From the NCBI RefSeq assembly GCF_028292805.1, contig NZ_JAQGLS010000240.1, forward strand, positions 1 to 34,879: a stretch of DNA of 34,879 bases, read 5' to 3'. Origin of the DNA: Ramlibacter sp. (lineage in GTDB: Bacteria; Pseudomonadota; Gammaproteobacteria; Burkholderiales; Burkholderiaceae_C). A program made the position numbers and the translations under genes. Of the stretch, positions 1 to 10,647 are shown one piece after another. How positions within the stretch are numbered: position 1 is the stretch's first letter; the number at the start of each line of letters is the position of its first letter. The notes below the pieces were generated by a model, which did no database searches, was not told the origin of the DNA, and saw only the letters and a list, made by a program, of their open reading frames with translations.

Positions 1-751
<751 letters not shown>

Positions 752-841
752 CTAACCACTTTGCGAAGCGCCCACGGCAGCAAAAGACCGGCCACCGATG
801 CGCGGGCCATCGCGCAACCGGCTGTGCCGGGCCGCTGGTGG

Positions 842-882
842 CGCCCCCTTGAGGGCCAAGCGCCGCAGGCGCTTCGGGGGCG
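842..882 (-). repeat. GC-rich hairpin directly after ilvH
   Basis: Two nested arms are visible. The outer pair is CGCCCCC at 842-848 with GGGGGCG at 876-882. The inner pair is AAGCGCC at 858-864 with GGCGCTT at 868-874, around a three-base loop. It begins 2 bases after the ilvH stop and there is no T-tract, so it is not a classic terminator. It could act as mRNA stabiliser, partial attenuator or REP-like intergenic element. Its GGGGGCG and GGCCCGGC blocks recur in the glo2 insertion near 27.35 kb. Confidence 0.55.
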
Positions 883-884
883 GG

Positions 885-1376
885 TCATATTCTCAGGATC
901 CGTTCGCCCCGGCCGATGCCGCTGGCGCCGGTGCGCACCGTCTCCAGGATCGCCGTGCGGTCAATGGCGACCAGGAAGGCGTCGTTCTTGGACTGGTCGC
1001 CGGTGAGCTCGATGGTGTAGCTCTTCTCGGTCACGTCGATGATGCGGCCGCGGAAGATGTCCGCCATGCGCTTCATCTCCTCGCGCTCCTTGCCCACCGC
1101 GCGCACCTTCACCATCATGAGCTCGCGCTCGGTGTAGCTGCCCTCGGTGAGATCGACCACCTTGACCACCTCGATCAGGCGGTTCAGGTGCTTGGTGATC
1201 TGCTCGATGACGTCGTCCGACCCGGCGGTCTGGATGGTCATGCGCGACAGCGACGGGTCTTCCGTCGGGGCCACGGTGAGCGATTCGATGTTGTAGCCGC
1301 GGGCCGAGAACAGGCCGACCACGCGGGACAGTGCGCCGGGCTCGTTTTCGAGCAGCACGGCAATGATGTGCTTCAT
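885..1376 (-). CDS. ilvH: Acetolactate synthase, small regulatory subunit
   Basis: IlvH is the regulatory subunit of acetohydroxyacid synthase: it activates the large subunit and gives feedback inhibition by valine. The 163 residues match the usual length. The protein opens with an ACT domain, MKHIIAVLLENEPGALSRVVGLFSARGYNIESL, written here in parts: the LENEPGALSRV loop at 9-19 and the GYNIESL strand at 29-35. The C-terminal half, with GRIIDVTEKSYTIELTGDQ, is the second conserved domain. It follows ilvB by 87 bp on the same strand and precedes ilvC, so the two AHAS subunits and the next enzyme are made from one transcript. No strong Shine-Dalgarno is seen before the ATG; AGAGG lies about 12 bases upstream. 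Confidence 0.97.
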   Translation of the reverse strand: MKHIIAVLLENEPGALSRVVGLFSARGYNIESLTVAPTEDPSLSRMTIQTAGSDDVIEQITKHLNRLIEVVKVVDLTEGSYTERELMMVKVRAVGKEREEMKRMADIFRGRIIDVTEKSYTIELTGDQSKNDAFLVAIDRTAILETVRTGASGIGRGERILRI

Positions 1377-1407
1377 GTCAATGCGGCGCCTCTTTTCGGT
1401 GCCCTCC

Positions 1408-1429
1408 CCCGCTGCCGGTAAGCAGCGGG
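1408..1429 (-). repeat. Hairpin in the ilvB-ilvH spacer
   Basis: CCCGCTGC and GCAGCGGG form perfect 8-bp arms around a six-base loop, in the 87-bp gap between ilvB and ilvH. There is no T-run on the coding-strand side, so termination is unlikely. It may shape mRNA processing or the ratio of large to small subunit; this is inference. Confidence 0.5.
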
Positions 1430-1463
1430 CTCGGCAACCAATAGATTTGCCGTCCGTTCAGGG

Positions 1464-3239
1464 TTAAAGATCCTCGGAGCCCAGCAGCATCTCGGTGATG
1501 CCCTGGCCCGCCTTCACCATCGGCCAGACGTTTTCCGTCGGGTCGGTGCGAAAGTCCATGAAGACCGTGCGGTCCTTGAGCTTGCGCGCCTCGCGCAGCG
1601 CCGGCTCGACGTCCTCGGGCCGCTCGATCAGCATGCCGACGTGGCCATAGGCCTCCGCCAGCTTGACGAAGTCGGGCAGCGCGTCCATGTAGCTGTGGCT
1701 GTAGCGGCCTTCGTAGTCCAGCTGCTGCCACTGGCGCACCATGCCCAGGTAGCGGTTGTTCAGCGAGATGATCTTGATCGGCGTCTTGTACTGCAGACAG
1801 GTCGACAGCTCCTGGATGCACATCTGCACCGAGCCTTCGCCGGTGATGCAGTACACCTCGGAGTCGGGCCTGGCCAGCTTGACGCCCATGGCGTACGGGA
1901 TGCCCACGCCCATGGTGCCCAGGCCGCCGGAGTTGATCCAGCGGCGCGGCTGCTGGAACTTGTAGAACTGGGCCGCCCACATCTGGTGCTGGCCGACGTC
2001 CGACGTGATGTAGGTGTCGACGTCCTTGGTCATGTTCCACAGCGTCTCGATCACGTGCTGCGGCTTGATCACGTCCTTGTTGCCGCGGTCGTACTTCAGG
2101 CAGTCGCGCTGGCGCCAGCCTTCGATCGTTTCCCACCAGCCGGCCAGTGCCTGCGGATCCAGCTGGGTGCCGGTCTCGCGGATGGCGGCGATCAGGTCGC
2201 GCAGCACGTCCTTGACGTCGCCGACGATCGGGATGTCGACCTTGACGCGCTTGGAGATGCTGGACGGGTCGACGTCGATGTGGATGATCTTGCGATCGGC
2301 CTGGCCGAAGTGCTTGGGGTTGCCGATCACGCGGTCGTCAAAGCGCGCGCCGACGGCCAGCAGCACGTCGCAGTTCTGCATCGCGTTGTTGGCTTCGATG
2401 GTGCCGTGCATGCCCAGCATGCCCAGGAACTTCGGGTCGGTGCCCGAGATCGAGCCCAGGCCCATCAGGGTGTTGGTGCTCGGCGCGCCCAGCAGATCGG
2501 CCAGCTCGCGCAGCTCTTCGCTGGCGTTGCCCAGGACGACGCCGCCCCCGGAATAGATGTAGGGGCGCCTGGCCGCCATCAGCAGCTGCACCGCCTTGCG
2601 CAGCTGGCCGCCGTGACCCTTGTGCACCGGCTTGTACGAGCGCATCTCGACCTTGTCGGGATAGCCGGTGTACGGGGTCTTGTTAAAGGAGACGTCCTTG
2701 GGGATGTCCACCACCACCGGGCCGGGCCGGCCGGTGCGCGCGATGTGGAAGGCCTTCTTCATCACCTCGGCCAGGGTGCGCACGTCCTTGACCAGGAAGT
2801 TGTGCTTGACCACCGGGCGGGTGATGCCCACCGTGTCGCATTCCTGGAAGGCATCCAGGCCGATCGCGGCCGTCGGCACCTGCCCGGTGATGATCACCAT
2901 CGGGATGCTGTCCATGTAGGCGGTGGCGATGCCGGTGATCGCGTTGGTCACGCCGGGGCCGGATGTGACCAGCGCCACGCCGACGTCGCCGGTGGCGCGG
3001 GCATAGCCGTCGGCGGCATGGACGGCGGCCTGCTCGTGGCGCACCAGCACGTGCTGGATGGTGTCCTGCTTGTAGAACGCGTCGTAGATGTGCAGTACCG
3101 CGCCGCCCGGGTAGCCCCACACGTACTTGACGCTTTCGGCCTGCAGACACTTGACGAGGATTTCGGCGCCGCGAAGTTCGAGGGCCTGGCCAGCCGAGGC
3201 GGCGGCCGCGGAGCTGAGCTCCGTGCGGGAGATTTCCAT
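1464..3239 (-). CDS. ilvB: Acetolactate synthase, large catalytic subunit
   Basis: This ThDP-dependent enzyme condenses two pyruvates, or pyruvate and 2-ketobutyrate, into acetohydroxy acids, the first common step of branched-chain amino acid synthesis. The product is 591 residues, a normal family length. The N-terminal ThDP pyrimidine domain has VWGYPGGAVLHIYDAF and the catalytic glutamate in RHEQAAVHAADGYAR. A central FAD-type domain follows, then the C-terminal ThDP domain with GEGSVQMCIQE...LNN, in which the usual GDG is GEG. The ATG at 3239 is chosen because GAAAGG lies nine bases upstream and the protein then starts MEISRTELSS. An in-frame ATG 31 codons earlier lacks family support. It heads the ilvB-ilvH-ilvC transcript and is divergent from the sigma factor gene. 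Confidence 0.97.
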   Translation of the reverse strand: MEISRTELSSAAAASAGQALELRGAEILVKCLQAESVKYVWGYPGGAVLHIYDAFYKQDTIQHVLVRHEQAAVHAADGYARATGDVGVALVTSGPGVTNAITGIATAYMDSIPMVIITGQVPTAAIGLDAFQECDTVGITRPVVKHNFLVKDVRTLAEVMKKAFHIARTGRPGPVVVDIPKDVSFNKTPYTGYPDKVEMRSYKPVHKGHGGQLRKAVQLLMAARRPYIYSGGGVVLGNASEELRELADLLGAPSTNTLMGLGSISGTDPKFLGMLGMHGTIEANNAMQNCDVLLAVGARFDDRVIGNPKHFGQADRKIIHIDVDPSSISKRVKVDIPIVGDVKDVLRDLIAAIRETGTQLDPQALAGWWETIEGWRQRDCLKYDRGNKDVIKPQHVIETLWNMTKDVDTYITSDVGQHQMWAAQFYKFQQPRRWINSGGLGTMGVGIPYAMGVKLARPDSEVYCITGEGSVQMCIQELSTCLQYKTPIKIISLNNRYLGMVRQWQQLDYEGRYSHSYMDALPDFVKLAEAYGHVGMLIERPEDVEPALREARKLKDRTVFMDFRTDPTENVWPMVKAGQGITEMLLGSEDL

Positions 3240-3283
3240 GATGATCAACCTTTCGGGTTTCTGGCTAGAACCTTGGGGTGCCC

Positions 3284-3303
3284 CTTCACACGCTCTCGTG
3301 AAG
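3284..3303 (-). promoter_or_regulatory. Hairpin in the ilvB 5' leader
   Basis: CTTCAC at 3284-3289 and GTGAAG at 3298-3303 form an inverted repeat 45 bases upstream of the ilvB start. A GATAAT hexamer on the minus strand at 3389-3394 is a possible -10 box, which would give a leader of about 140 nt. No branched-chain-rich leader peptide was found in the leader, so classic ribosome attenuation is not supported. Confidence 0.35.
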
Positions 3304-3511
3304 CTGTGTCGGGACTTAGAACCTCGGACCATGGGCAGGCCTGTTGCTCACCGGATCCGGGCTCGTTTGCCGTTTGACTGCAAGCCGCATTATCGCACCG
3401 CAACAAGCAGCTGCCCAGCTGCAGTCGCGCCGATGCCATAATTTCAGGCTGACCGGGAGCTCCGCTCGCCTGGCGCCCTCTTTCGAATCTCACCTCCACA
3501 CCCTCGACTCC

Positions 3512-4078
3512 TTGGCCACCGACCGCGAACTGTCCGACTTCCTCAAGGGCGTGGAGAAACGGGCTTTCAAGCGCAGCGTCTACCACGTTCGCGACGCCGA
3601 GGCGGCCCTGGACATCGTGCAGGACAGCATGATGAAGCTGGCCGAGCACTACGGCGACAAGCCGCCAGCCGAGTTGCCGATGCTGTTCCAGCGCATTCTG
3701 TCGAACTGCACCCTGGACTGGTTCCGGCGGCAGAAGACGCGCAATGCGTTGTTTTCCAACCTCAGCGACTTCGAATCCGCCTCCGAAGACGGGGATTTCG
3801 ATCTGCTGGAAACTTATGCCTCGCCCGAGAACTCCCAGCAGGTCGAGAGCGCCGAAGACGGGACGCGGCGGGCACAGATCCTGCGGGAGATCGAAACCGA
3901 GATCCTGGAACTGCCCGCCCGTCAACGCGAAGCGTTTTTGATGCGTTATTGGGAGGAGATGGACGTCGCCGAAACGGCGGCGGCCATGGGCTGCTCGGAA
4001 GGCAGTGTCAAGACACACTGCTCACGGGCGGTCCAGGCCCTCAGCAAGGCTCTGAAGGCAAAGGGAATCCAACCATGA
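3512..4078 (+). CDS. RNA polymerase ECF sigma factor (RpoE-like)
   Basis: A group 4 (ECF) sigma-70 factor of 188 residues. Region 2 covers roughly residues 5-80, with VYHVRDAEAALDIVQDSMMK and a WFRRQK stretch at its end. A variable acidic linker, ESASEDGDFDLLETYASPEN, follows. Region 4 is at about 125-185, with LPARQREAFLMRYWEE and the helix-turn-helix MGCSEGSVKTHCSRA. The TTG at 3512 is taken as start because the family begins (M)ATDxELSDFLK and no ATG or GTG lies between it and the poorly conserved upstream reading frame. No Shine-Dalgarno is visible. A CATAAT hexamer at 3437-3442 may be the -10 box. The stop overlaps the next start by 4 bp (ATGA), so a DUF3619 membrane protein is co-translated, the usual arrangement for a sigma/anti-sigma pair. 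Confidence 0.9.
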   Translation: MATDRELSDFLKGVEKRAFKRSVYHVRDAEAALDIVQDSMMKLAEHYGDKPPAELPMLFQRILSNCTLDWFRRQKTRNALFSNLSDFESASEDGDFDLLETYASPENSQQVESAEDGTRRAQILREIETEILELPARQREAFLMRYWEEMDVAETAAAMGCSEGSVKTHCSRAVQALSKALKAKGIQP

Positions 4079-4515
4079 CCACCACCACCACGAACCCACA
4101 GCGTGCCTCGAGCCACGCGGACCAGTTCGGCCGCGCGGTGGCCTCACGCCTGGCGGCCAGCACCGACGATCTGCCCTACGAGGTGCGGGAACGGCTGCGC
4201 GCCGCCCGGGTGCAGGCCCTGCAGCTGCGCAAGCAGGCCGCCGCCACTCACACCGTGCCCGCCATCCTGGCCAACGGCAGCTCGGCGACGGCCACTGCCG
4301 GCGAGGAGTCGTTCAGCCTGTGGACGCGGATCGGATCGGTGCTGCCGCTGCTGGCGCTGCTCGCCGGCCTGGTGCTGCTGCACAGCGCCCAGGCCGACCA
4401 CCGCGCCAACGAGATCGCCGAAGTCGACGCCGCCATCCTCACCGACGACCTGCCTCCGGCCGCCTACGCGGACCCGGGCTTCCTGCAGTTCCTCAAGCAG
4501 TCCGGCCGCGAATGA
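4075..4515 (+). CDS. DUF3619 family single-pass membrane protein, candidate anti-sigma factor
   Basis: A 146-residue protein recognised as DUF3619, a family of unknown function found mainly in Betaproteobacteria. The N-terminal ~90 residues are soluble and partly helical, with DQFGRAVASRLAASTDDLPY and a basic RERLRAARVQALQLRKQ stretch. One membrane segment, VLPLLALLAGLVLLHSA, lies at about 90-106. A short acidic C-terminal tail holds EVDAAILTDDLPPAAY. The start overlaps the sigma factor stop by 4 bp, and its own stop overlaps the next gene by 4 bp. A cytoplasmic head, one membrane helix and this position fit a membrane-bound anti-sigma factor, but no known anti-sigma domain is recognised. That role is inferred from context. 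Confidence 0.88.
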   Translation: MTTTTTNPQRASSHADQFGRAVASRLAASTDDLPYEVRERLRAARVQALQLRKQAAATHTVPAILANGSSATATAGEESFSLWTRIGSVLPLLALLAGLVLLHSAQADHRANEIAEVDAAILTDDLPPAAYADPGFLQFLKQSGRE

Positions 4516-5138
4516 AGGGCCGCTCGCATTCCCGGCCCGCCGCCGCTGCCTGGCTGCTGTCCCTGTGCGCCGTCGCTGCCGCCGGCCCGGCCGCCGCCGC
4601 CGATGCGCCGGTCGAGGCGGCGCCGTCGGTTTCCGGCCAAGCGTCCAAGCGGTCGCCGCCGGTGCGCCTTGCGCAAGCCCCCAAGGCCGAGTCCACGCCC
4701 ACATGGCGCGAACTGACGCCGCCGCAGCAGCAGGCGCTGGCCCCGTTGACGGGCAGCTGGAGCAAGCTGAGCCAGGCGCACAAGCGAAAGTGGCTGGCGC
4801 TGTCGGCCAATTTCCCCAGCATGCCGCCGGCCGAGCAGGCCCGGCTGCACACGCGCATGGCCGATTGGGCGGCGCTGTCGCCGCAGCAGCGCAGCCAGGC
4901 CCGGCTGAACTTCGCCGAGACCCAGGCCGTCACGCCCGCCGACAAGAAAACCAAGTGGGAGGCCTACCAGGCCTTGTCGCCGGAAGAAAAGCGCAAGCTC
5001 GCGGCCAGCGCGCGCGCCGCCAGGGAGGCCAAGGCCGCCAGGCCCACCGCCCGCACGCCGCGCATCGCCGCCCAGCCGGGCCAGGCCGACAGCAGTACCT
5101 TGCCGCCGCCGACGGGCCCGGCGCCCCCGCAGCGTTGA
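4512..5138 (+). CDS. DUF3106 domain protein, exported
   Basis: A 208-residue protein with a likely signal peptide: basic MKGRSHSR, a hydrophobic AAAAWLLSLCAVAAAG core and a probable AAA cleavage site near residue 30. The mature part has the DUF3106 pattern of repeated helical units containing L(T/S)PxQQ and W motifs, for example LTPPQQQALAPLTGSW, NFPSMPPAEQARLH, LSPQQRSQARLNFAE and LSPEEKRKLA. The C-terminus is Pro/Ala-rich. The function of DUF3106 is unknown; similar WxxLSPxQR repeats occur in periplasmic proteins. It overlaps DUF3619 by 4 bp (ATGA), so it belongs to the sigma operon and is plausibly a periplasmic partner or target. Confidence 0.88.
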   Translation: MKGRSHSRPAAAAWLLSLCAVAAAGPAAAADAPVEAAPSVSGQASKRSPPVRLAQAPKAESTPTWRELTPPQQQALAPLTGSWSKLSQAHKRKWLALSANFPSMPPAEQARLHTRMADWAALSPQQRSQARLNFAETQAVTPADKKTKWEAYQALSPEEKRKLAASARAAREAKAARPTARTPRIAAQPGQADSSTLPPPTGPAPPQR

Positions 5139-5155
5139 ACGCCCCCGCTGGCCTG

Positions 5156-5623
5156 ATGGCGCCCAGCCTGCGGCGCCGGATGGCGTGCTGGCTGTACGAA
5201 GCCTTGCTGCTGTTTGCCGTGGCGCTGATCGCCACGCTGGTGTTCTCGGTGGCCGTGCAGATGCGGCATGCGCTGGAGCGCCAGTGGCTGCTGCAGCTGT
5301 TCCTGGTGGCCGTGTTCGGCCTCTACTGCTCCTGGTTCTGGTCCCGCGGCCAGACGCTGGCCATGAAGACCTGGCGCATCGCCATCGTGGACCGCGAAGG
5401 CCGGCGCCTGACGCAAGGCCGGGCGCTGCTGCGCTACGTGTACTGCGCCATCTGGGTGATGCCGCCGCTGGCCGCCTTGGTCTCGCGCCGCTTCACGGTG
5501 ACGGAGGTGGCGGTGGTGTTCTTCGGCTGGGTGCTGCTCTGGGCGATGCTCAGCCGCTTTCATCCGCAGCGCCAGTTCTGGCACGACGCCTGGGCCGGCA
5601 CCCGTCTGGTCGAGGCGGCCTGA
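5156..5623 (+). CDS. RDD family membrane protein
   Basis: A 155-residue RDD-family integral membrane protein. The name-giving Arg is in SLRRRMACWLYE near the N-terminus. Three or four hydrophobic segments follow, including LLLFAVALIATLVFSVAV, LFLVAVFGLYCSWFW and VAVVFFGWVLLWAML. The conserved GQTLAMKTWRIAIVDREG loop lies between the second and third, and the C-terminal aspartate region reads FWHDAWAGTRLV. RDD proteins are mostly uncharacterised; some are linked to ion or small-molecule transport. The ATG at 5156 fits the family start. A TTG at 5135 would overlap the DUF3106 stop by 4 bp (TTGA) and remains possible. It is the last gene of the ECF sigma operon. Confidence 0.88.
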   Translation: MAPSLRRRMACWLYEALLLFAVALIATLVFSVAVQMRHALERQWLLQLFLVAVFGLYCSWFWSRGQTLAMKTWRIAIVDREGRRLTQGRALLRYVYCAIWVMPPLAALVSRRFTVTEVAVVFFGWVLLWAMLSRFHPQRQFWHDAWAGTRLVEAA

Positions 5624-5629
5624 GACAAT
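5624..5629 (+). promoter_or_regulatory. -10-like box just upstream of the LOG gene
   Basis: GACAAT ends six bases before the ATG at 5636, and no Shine-Dalgarno is present. The same spacing occurs before moaA (CACAAT, six bases). If used, transcription would start at or next to the ATG, giving a leaderless mRNA. No convincing -35 is seen. Confidence 0.35.
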
Positions 5630-5635
5630 CGGCGC

Positions 5636-6235
5636 ATGCCGTCCACCCCCACCCCCACCTTCTCCATCTGCGTCTACTGCGGCTCCCGCCCTGGAACCGA
5701 CCCTGCCTTCGCCGCCGCCGCCACCCGGGTCGGCCGCTGGATCGGCGAGCATGGCGGGCAGCTGGTCTACGGCGGCGGCAACAACGGCCTGATGGGCGTG
5801 CTGGCGGACGCCGCGCTGGCGGCCGGTGCCCCCGTGGTCGGCATCATCCCGCGCTCGATGGTGGAACGCGAATGGGCCAAGCGCGATTGCACCGAGCTGC
5901 ACGTCGTCGAGAACATGCACGAGCGCAAGAGCATGATGGCCGAGCGGGCCGACGCCTTCCTGGCGCTGCCCGGCGGCATCGGCACCTTCGAGGAGTTCTT
6001 CGAAGCTTGGACCTGGCGCCAGCTGCAGTTCCACGCCAAGCCGGTGGGGCTCCTGGACAGCGGCGGCTACTACGAAAGCCTGGTGGCCTTCCTGCGCCAG
6101 GGCGTGGCGCATGGCTTCATGACCGAGGCGATGATGGACCTGCTGACGATAGGCAGCGAGGCCGACGAGGTGCTGGGGCGGCTGGTGGCCGGCATCCGGC
6201 CAGGGGCGCAGCGGATGGACCTGTCGCAGATCTGA
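5636..6235 (+). CDS. LOG family protein (TIGR00730), probable cytokinin-type nucleotide phosphoribohydrolase
   Basis: A 199-residue Rossmann-like protein of the LOG / lysine decarboxylase-like family. Members hydrolyse (N6-substituted) AMP to the base and ribose 5-phosphate. Visible motifs are ICVYCGSRPG at 11-20, a nucleotide-binding VYGGGNNGLMG at 44-54, MHERKSMM at 94-101 with the catalytic arginine, and PGGIGTFEE at 112-120, the signature PGGxGTxxE. The length is typical of the bacterial family. Older annotations as lysine decarboxylase are misleading. The stop lies one base from the convergent PII gene. It follows the RDD gene by only 12 bp, so read-through from the sigma operon is possible, although it has its own -10-like box. 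Confidence 0.93.
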   Translation: MPSTPTPTFSICVYCGSRPGTDPAFAAAATRVGRWIGEHGGQLVYGGGNNGLMGVLADAALAAGAPVVGIIPRSMVEREWAKRDCTELHVVENMHERKSMMAERADAFLALPGGIGTFEEFFEAWTWRQLQFHAKPVGLLDSGGYYESLVAFLRQGVAHGFMTEAMMDLLTIGSEADEVLGRLVAGIRPGAQRMDLSQI

Positions 6236-6236
6236 A

Positions 6237-6611
<375 letters not shown>

Positions 6612-6616
6612 TCAAC

Positions 6617-7762
6617 GTGAATGATTATGTCACCCGGGTGCTGAACGCACCCTCCGAACTCCCCGCCGCTCAATGGGACGCGCTGCTGGCCGCCAGCGGC
6701 CAGGCGTCGCCGTTCCTGCGCCACGCCTACCTGGCCGCGATGCACGACAGCGGCAGCGCCGCACCGGCCAGCGGCTGGGTTCCGCAGTTCGTCACGCTGT
6801 GGCGCGGCGACCAATTGCAAGCCGCCTGCCCGCTGTACCTGAAGGACCATTCGTACGGCGAGTACGTGTTCGACTGGGCCTGGGCCAACGCCTACCAGGA
6901 GCACGGGCTGCGCTACTACCCCAAGGCGCTGGCCGCCGTGCCGTTCACGCCGGTGCCGGGGCCGCGCCTGCTGGCACGCGACGACGCTGGGCGCGCGGCG
7001 CTGCTGCAGGCGGTGCTGGCGCTGTGCCGCCAGCAGAAGCTGTCGTCGTTGCACCTGCTGTTCGCCGGCGACGACGACGTGCGGGCCTGCGAAGCGGCCG
7101 GCCTGATGCTGCGCCACACGGTGCAGTTCCACTGGACCAACGCCGGCTACCCCGATTTCGACGCCTTCCTGGCCAGCCTGGCGCAGGAAAAGCGCAAGAA
7201 GATCCGGCAGGAGCGACGCAAGGTGGCGCAGGCCGGGGTGGTGTTCCGGCACGCCCAGGGCCGCGCCATCACGGCCGCCGACTGGGAGTTTTTCTACCGC
7301 TGCTATGAGCGCACTTACCTGGAGCACGGCAACGCGCCTTACCTTGCGCCCTCGTTCTTCGCGGCGATGGCGCGGGACATGCCGGAGAACTGGCTGCTGT
7401 TCATCGCCCAGCACGATGGGCGGGCGATCGCCAGCAGCCTGATCGCAGTGGCGGACGGGGTTGCCTACGGCCGCTACTGGGGCGCGCTGGAGCGGGTCGA
7501 CTGCCTGCACTTCGAGGCCTGCTACTACCAGCCGCTGCAATGGTGCATTGCCAACGGCTACAGCCGCTTCGAAGGCGGCGCCCAGGGTGAGCACAAGATG
7601 GCGCGGGCGCTGATGCCGGTCAGGACGACCAGCGCGCACTGGCTGGCGCACCCGGCCTTCGCCGATGCGGTGGAGCGCTTCCTGGAGCGCGAGGGCCAGG
7701 GAATAGAGAACTACCTGGAGCACCTCGGGGAGCGGTCGCCGTTCAAGACGACGACGCCCTGA
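6617..7762 (+). CDS. GNAT / FemAB-like acyltransferase (DUF482)
   Basis: A 381-residue member of the DUF482 (COG3146) group of peptidoglycan-type GNAT acyltransferases. Members have two tandem GNAT-like halves and are annotated as peptidoglycan biosynthesis or recognition proteins; the substrate is unknown. Characteristic pieces are SPFLRHAYLAAMHDSGSA near 30, PLYLKDHSYGEYVFDWAWANAY at 75-97, the basic QEKRKKIRQERRKV near 195 and HFEACYYQPLQWCI followed by FEGGAQGEHKMARAL near the C-terminus. The GTG at 6617 is the first possible start after an in-frame stop at 6602-6604, so it is well fixed. The gene is divergent from glnB (41 bp) and ends 3 bp before the convergent ppa. Confidence 0.88.
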   Translation: MNDYVTRVLNAPSELPAAQWDALLAASGQASPFLRHAYLAAMHDSGSAAPASGWVPQFVTLWRGDQLQAACPLYLKDHSYGEYVFDWAWANAYQEHGLRYYPKALAAVPFTPVPGPRLLARDDAGRAALLQAVLALCRQQKLSSLHLLFAGDDDVRACEAAGLMLRHTVQFHWTNAGYPDFDAFLASLAQEKRKKIRQERRKVAQAGVVFRHAQGRAITAADWEFFYRCYERTYLEHGNAPYLAPSFFAAMARDMPENWLLFIAQHDGRAIASSLIAVADGVAYGRYWGALERVDCLHFEACYYQPLQWCIANGYSRFEGGAQGEHKMARALMPVRTTSAHWLAHPAFADAVERFLEREGQGIENYLEHLGERSPFKTTTP

Positions 7763-7765
7763 CGC

Positions 7766-8308
7766 TCAGCCGGCGGCGTGCGCCTTGTTGTACGCCTCGA
7801 TCCCGTCCAGCACTTCCTTCTTGGCGGCCTCGGGGCCTTCCCAGCCCAGGACCTTGACCCACTTGCCCGGCTCCAGGTCCTTGTAGTGCTCAAAGAAGTG
7901 GGCGATGGTCTTCAAGCGCAGCGGATTCATGTCCTCGGGCTTTTGCCAGTGGGTGTAGATCGCCAGGATCTTGTCGGTGGGCACCGCCAGCACCTTGGAG
8001 TCCTGGCCGGCCTCGTCCTCCATGATCAGGATGCCGATCGGGCGGCAGGTCACCACCACGCCCGGGATCAGGGGCACGGGGGTGATCACGAGCACGTCGA
8101 CCGGATCGCCGTCACCGCTGATGGTCTTGGGCACGTAGCCGTAGTTGGTGGGGTAGTGCATCGACGTGGACATGAAGCGGTCCACGAAGATGGCGCCGGT
8201 TTCCTTGTCCACCTCGTACTTGACGGGGTCGGCGTTCATGGGGATCTCGATGATCACGTTGAACGATTCGGGAACATGGTTGCCGGGGGTGACGAGGTCG
8301 AGTGACAT
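7766..8308 (-). CDS. ppa: Inorganic pyrophosphatase, soluble family I
   Basis: This cytoplasmic Mg-dependent enzyme hydrolyses pyrophosphate to two phosphates and pulls biosynthetic reactions forward. The 180 residues match bacterial family I. The signature [11 protein letters not shown] (about 66-76) carries the metal-binding aspartates. [19 protein letters not shown] and [11 protein letters not shown] are conserved active-site strands. The start has no clear Shine-Dalgarno. TAGAAC six bases upstream of the ATG resembles a weak -10. The gene is divergent from hppA, which codes for the membrane proton-pumping pyrophosphatase, with 224 bp between them. The pair therefore holds both ways of disposing of pyrophosphate. 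Confidence 0.97.
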   Translation of the reverse strand: MSLDLVTPGNHVPESFNVIIEIPMNADPVKYEVDKETGAIFVDRFMSTSMHYPTNYGYVPKTISGDGDPVDVLVITPVPLIPGVVVTCRPIGILIMEDEAGQDSKVLAVPTDKILAIYTHWQKPEDMNPLRLKTIAHFFEHYKDLEPGKWVKVLGWEGPEAAKKEVLDGIEAYNKAHAAG

Positions 8309-8416
8309 GGTTTCGTTCTACAAGGAGGAATCGGAAGGCCTGGGACAAACCCTGATTTTAGTTTGGCGCGCGACGCTTTCCCCCGACTGACGTGAATCAG
8401 TTCGCGCCTTTCCCCT

Positions 8417-8422
8417 TATAGT
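8417..8422 (+). promoter_or_regulatory. Probable -10 box of hppA
   Basis: TATAGT matches the sigma-70 -10 consensus at five of six bases. A start about seven bases downstream would give a leader of about 104 nt before the hppA ATG. No good -35 is seen at 16-18 bp. Confidence 0.4.
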
Positions 8423-8465
8423 CCGGCCGTTGGCCAATCGCCTCCCGGCTGGGAGTCACGAGGAA

Positions 8466-8505
8466 GCAACGCAGCGGAGGCACCGCTCGCGTTGCCTCCG
8501 CAACG
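8466..8505 (+). promoter_or_regulatory. Structured hppA leader with three competing hairpins
   Basis: Three helices share bases. A: GCAACGC-AGCGG at 8466-8477 pairs with CCGCT and GCGTTGC at 8483-8495, with one bulged base. B: GGAGGCA at 8476-8482 pairs with TGCCTCC at 8493-8499. C: CGTTGC at 8490-8495 pairs with GCAACG at 8500-8505, leaving the loop CTCC. That loop is complementary to GGAG of the hppA Shine-Dalgarno at 8523-8526. The arrangement is what a switching leader would show; no known riboswitch consensus is recognised. Confidence 0.45.
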
Positions 8506-8532
8506 ACTCACAGCAAACGGAAGGAGAAACTG

Positions 8533-10599
<2,067 letters not shown>

Positions 10600-10647
10600 C
10601 ATTCACTCGCAAAACGCCAGGGCGTCTCGCGAGTGTCCTGATCGGAT

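Noticed and set aside
1641-3377. Long open frame antisense to ilvB
   Set aside because: Composition is that of a mirror frame (Val/Asp/His/Arg-rich), and ilvB on the other strand has every family motif.
3240-3450. Leader peptide with branched-chain codons in front of ilvB
   Set aside because: The short minus-strand frames in the leader are not rich in Val, Leu or Ile, and no terminator/antiterminator pair is apparent.
8429-8532. Fluoride riboswitch upstream of hppA
   Set aside because: The conserved crcB-motif elements (GAUGG-type block and terminal GCUGAUG-like segment) are absent, although the leader is structured.
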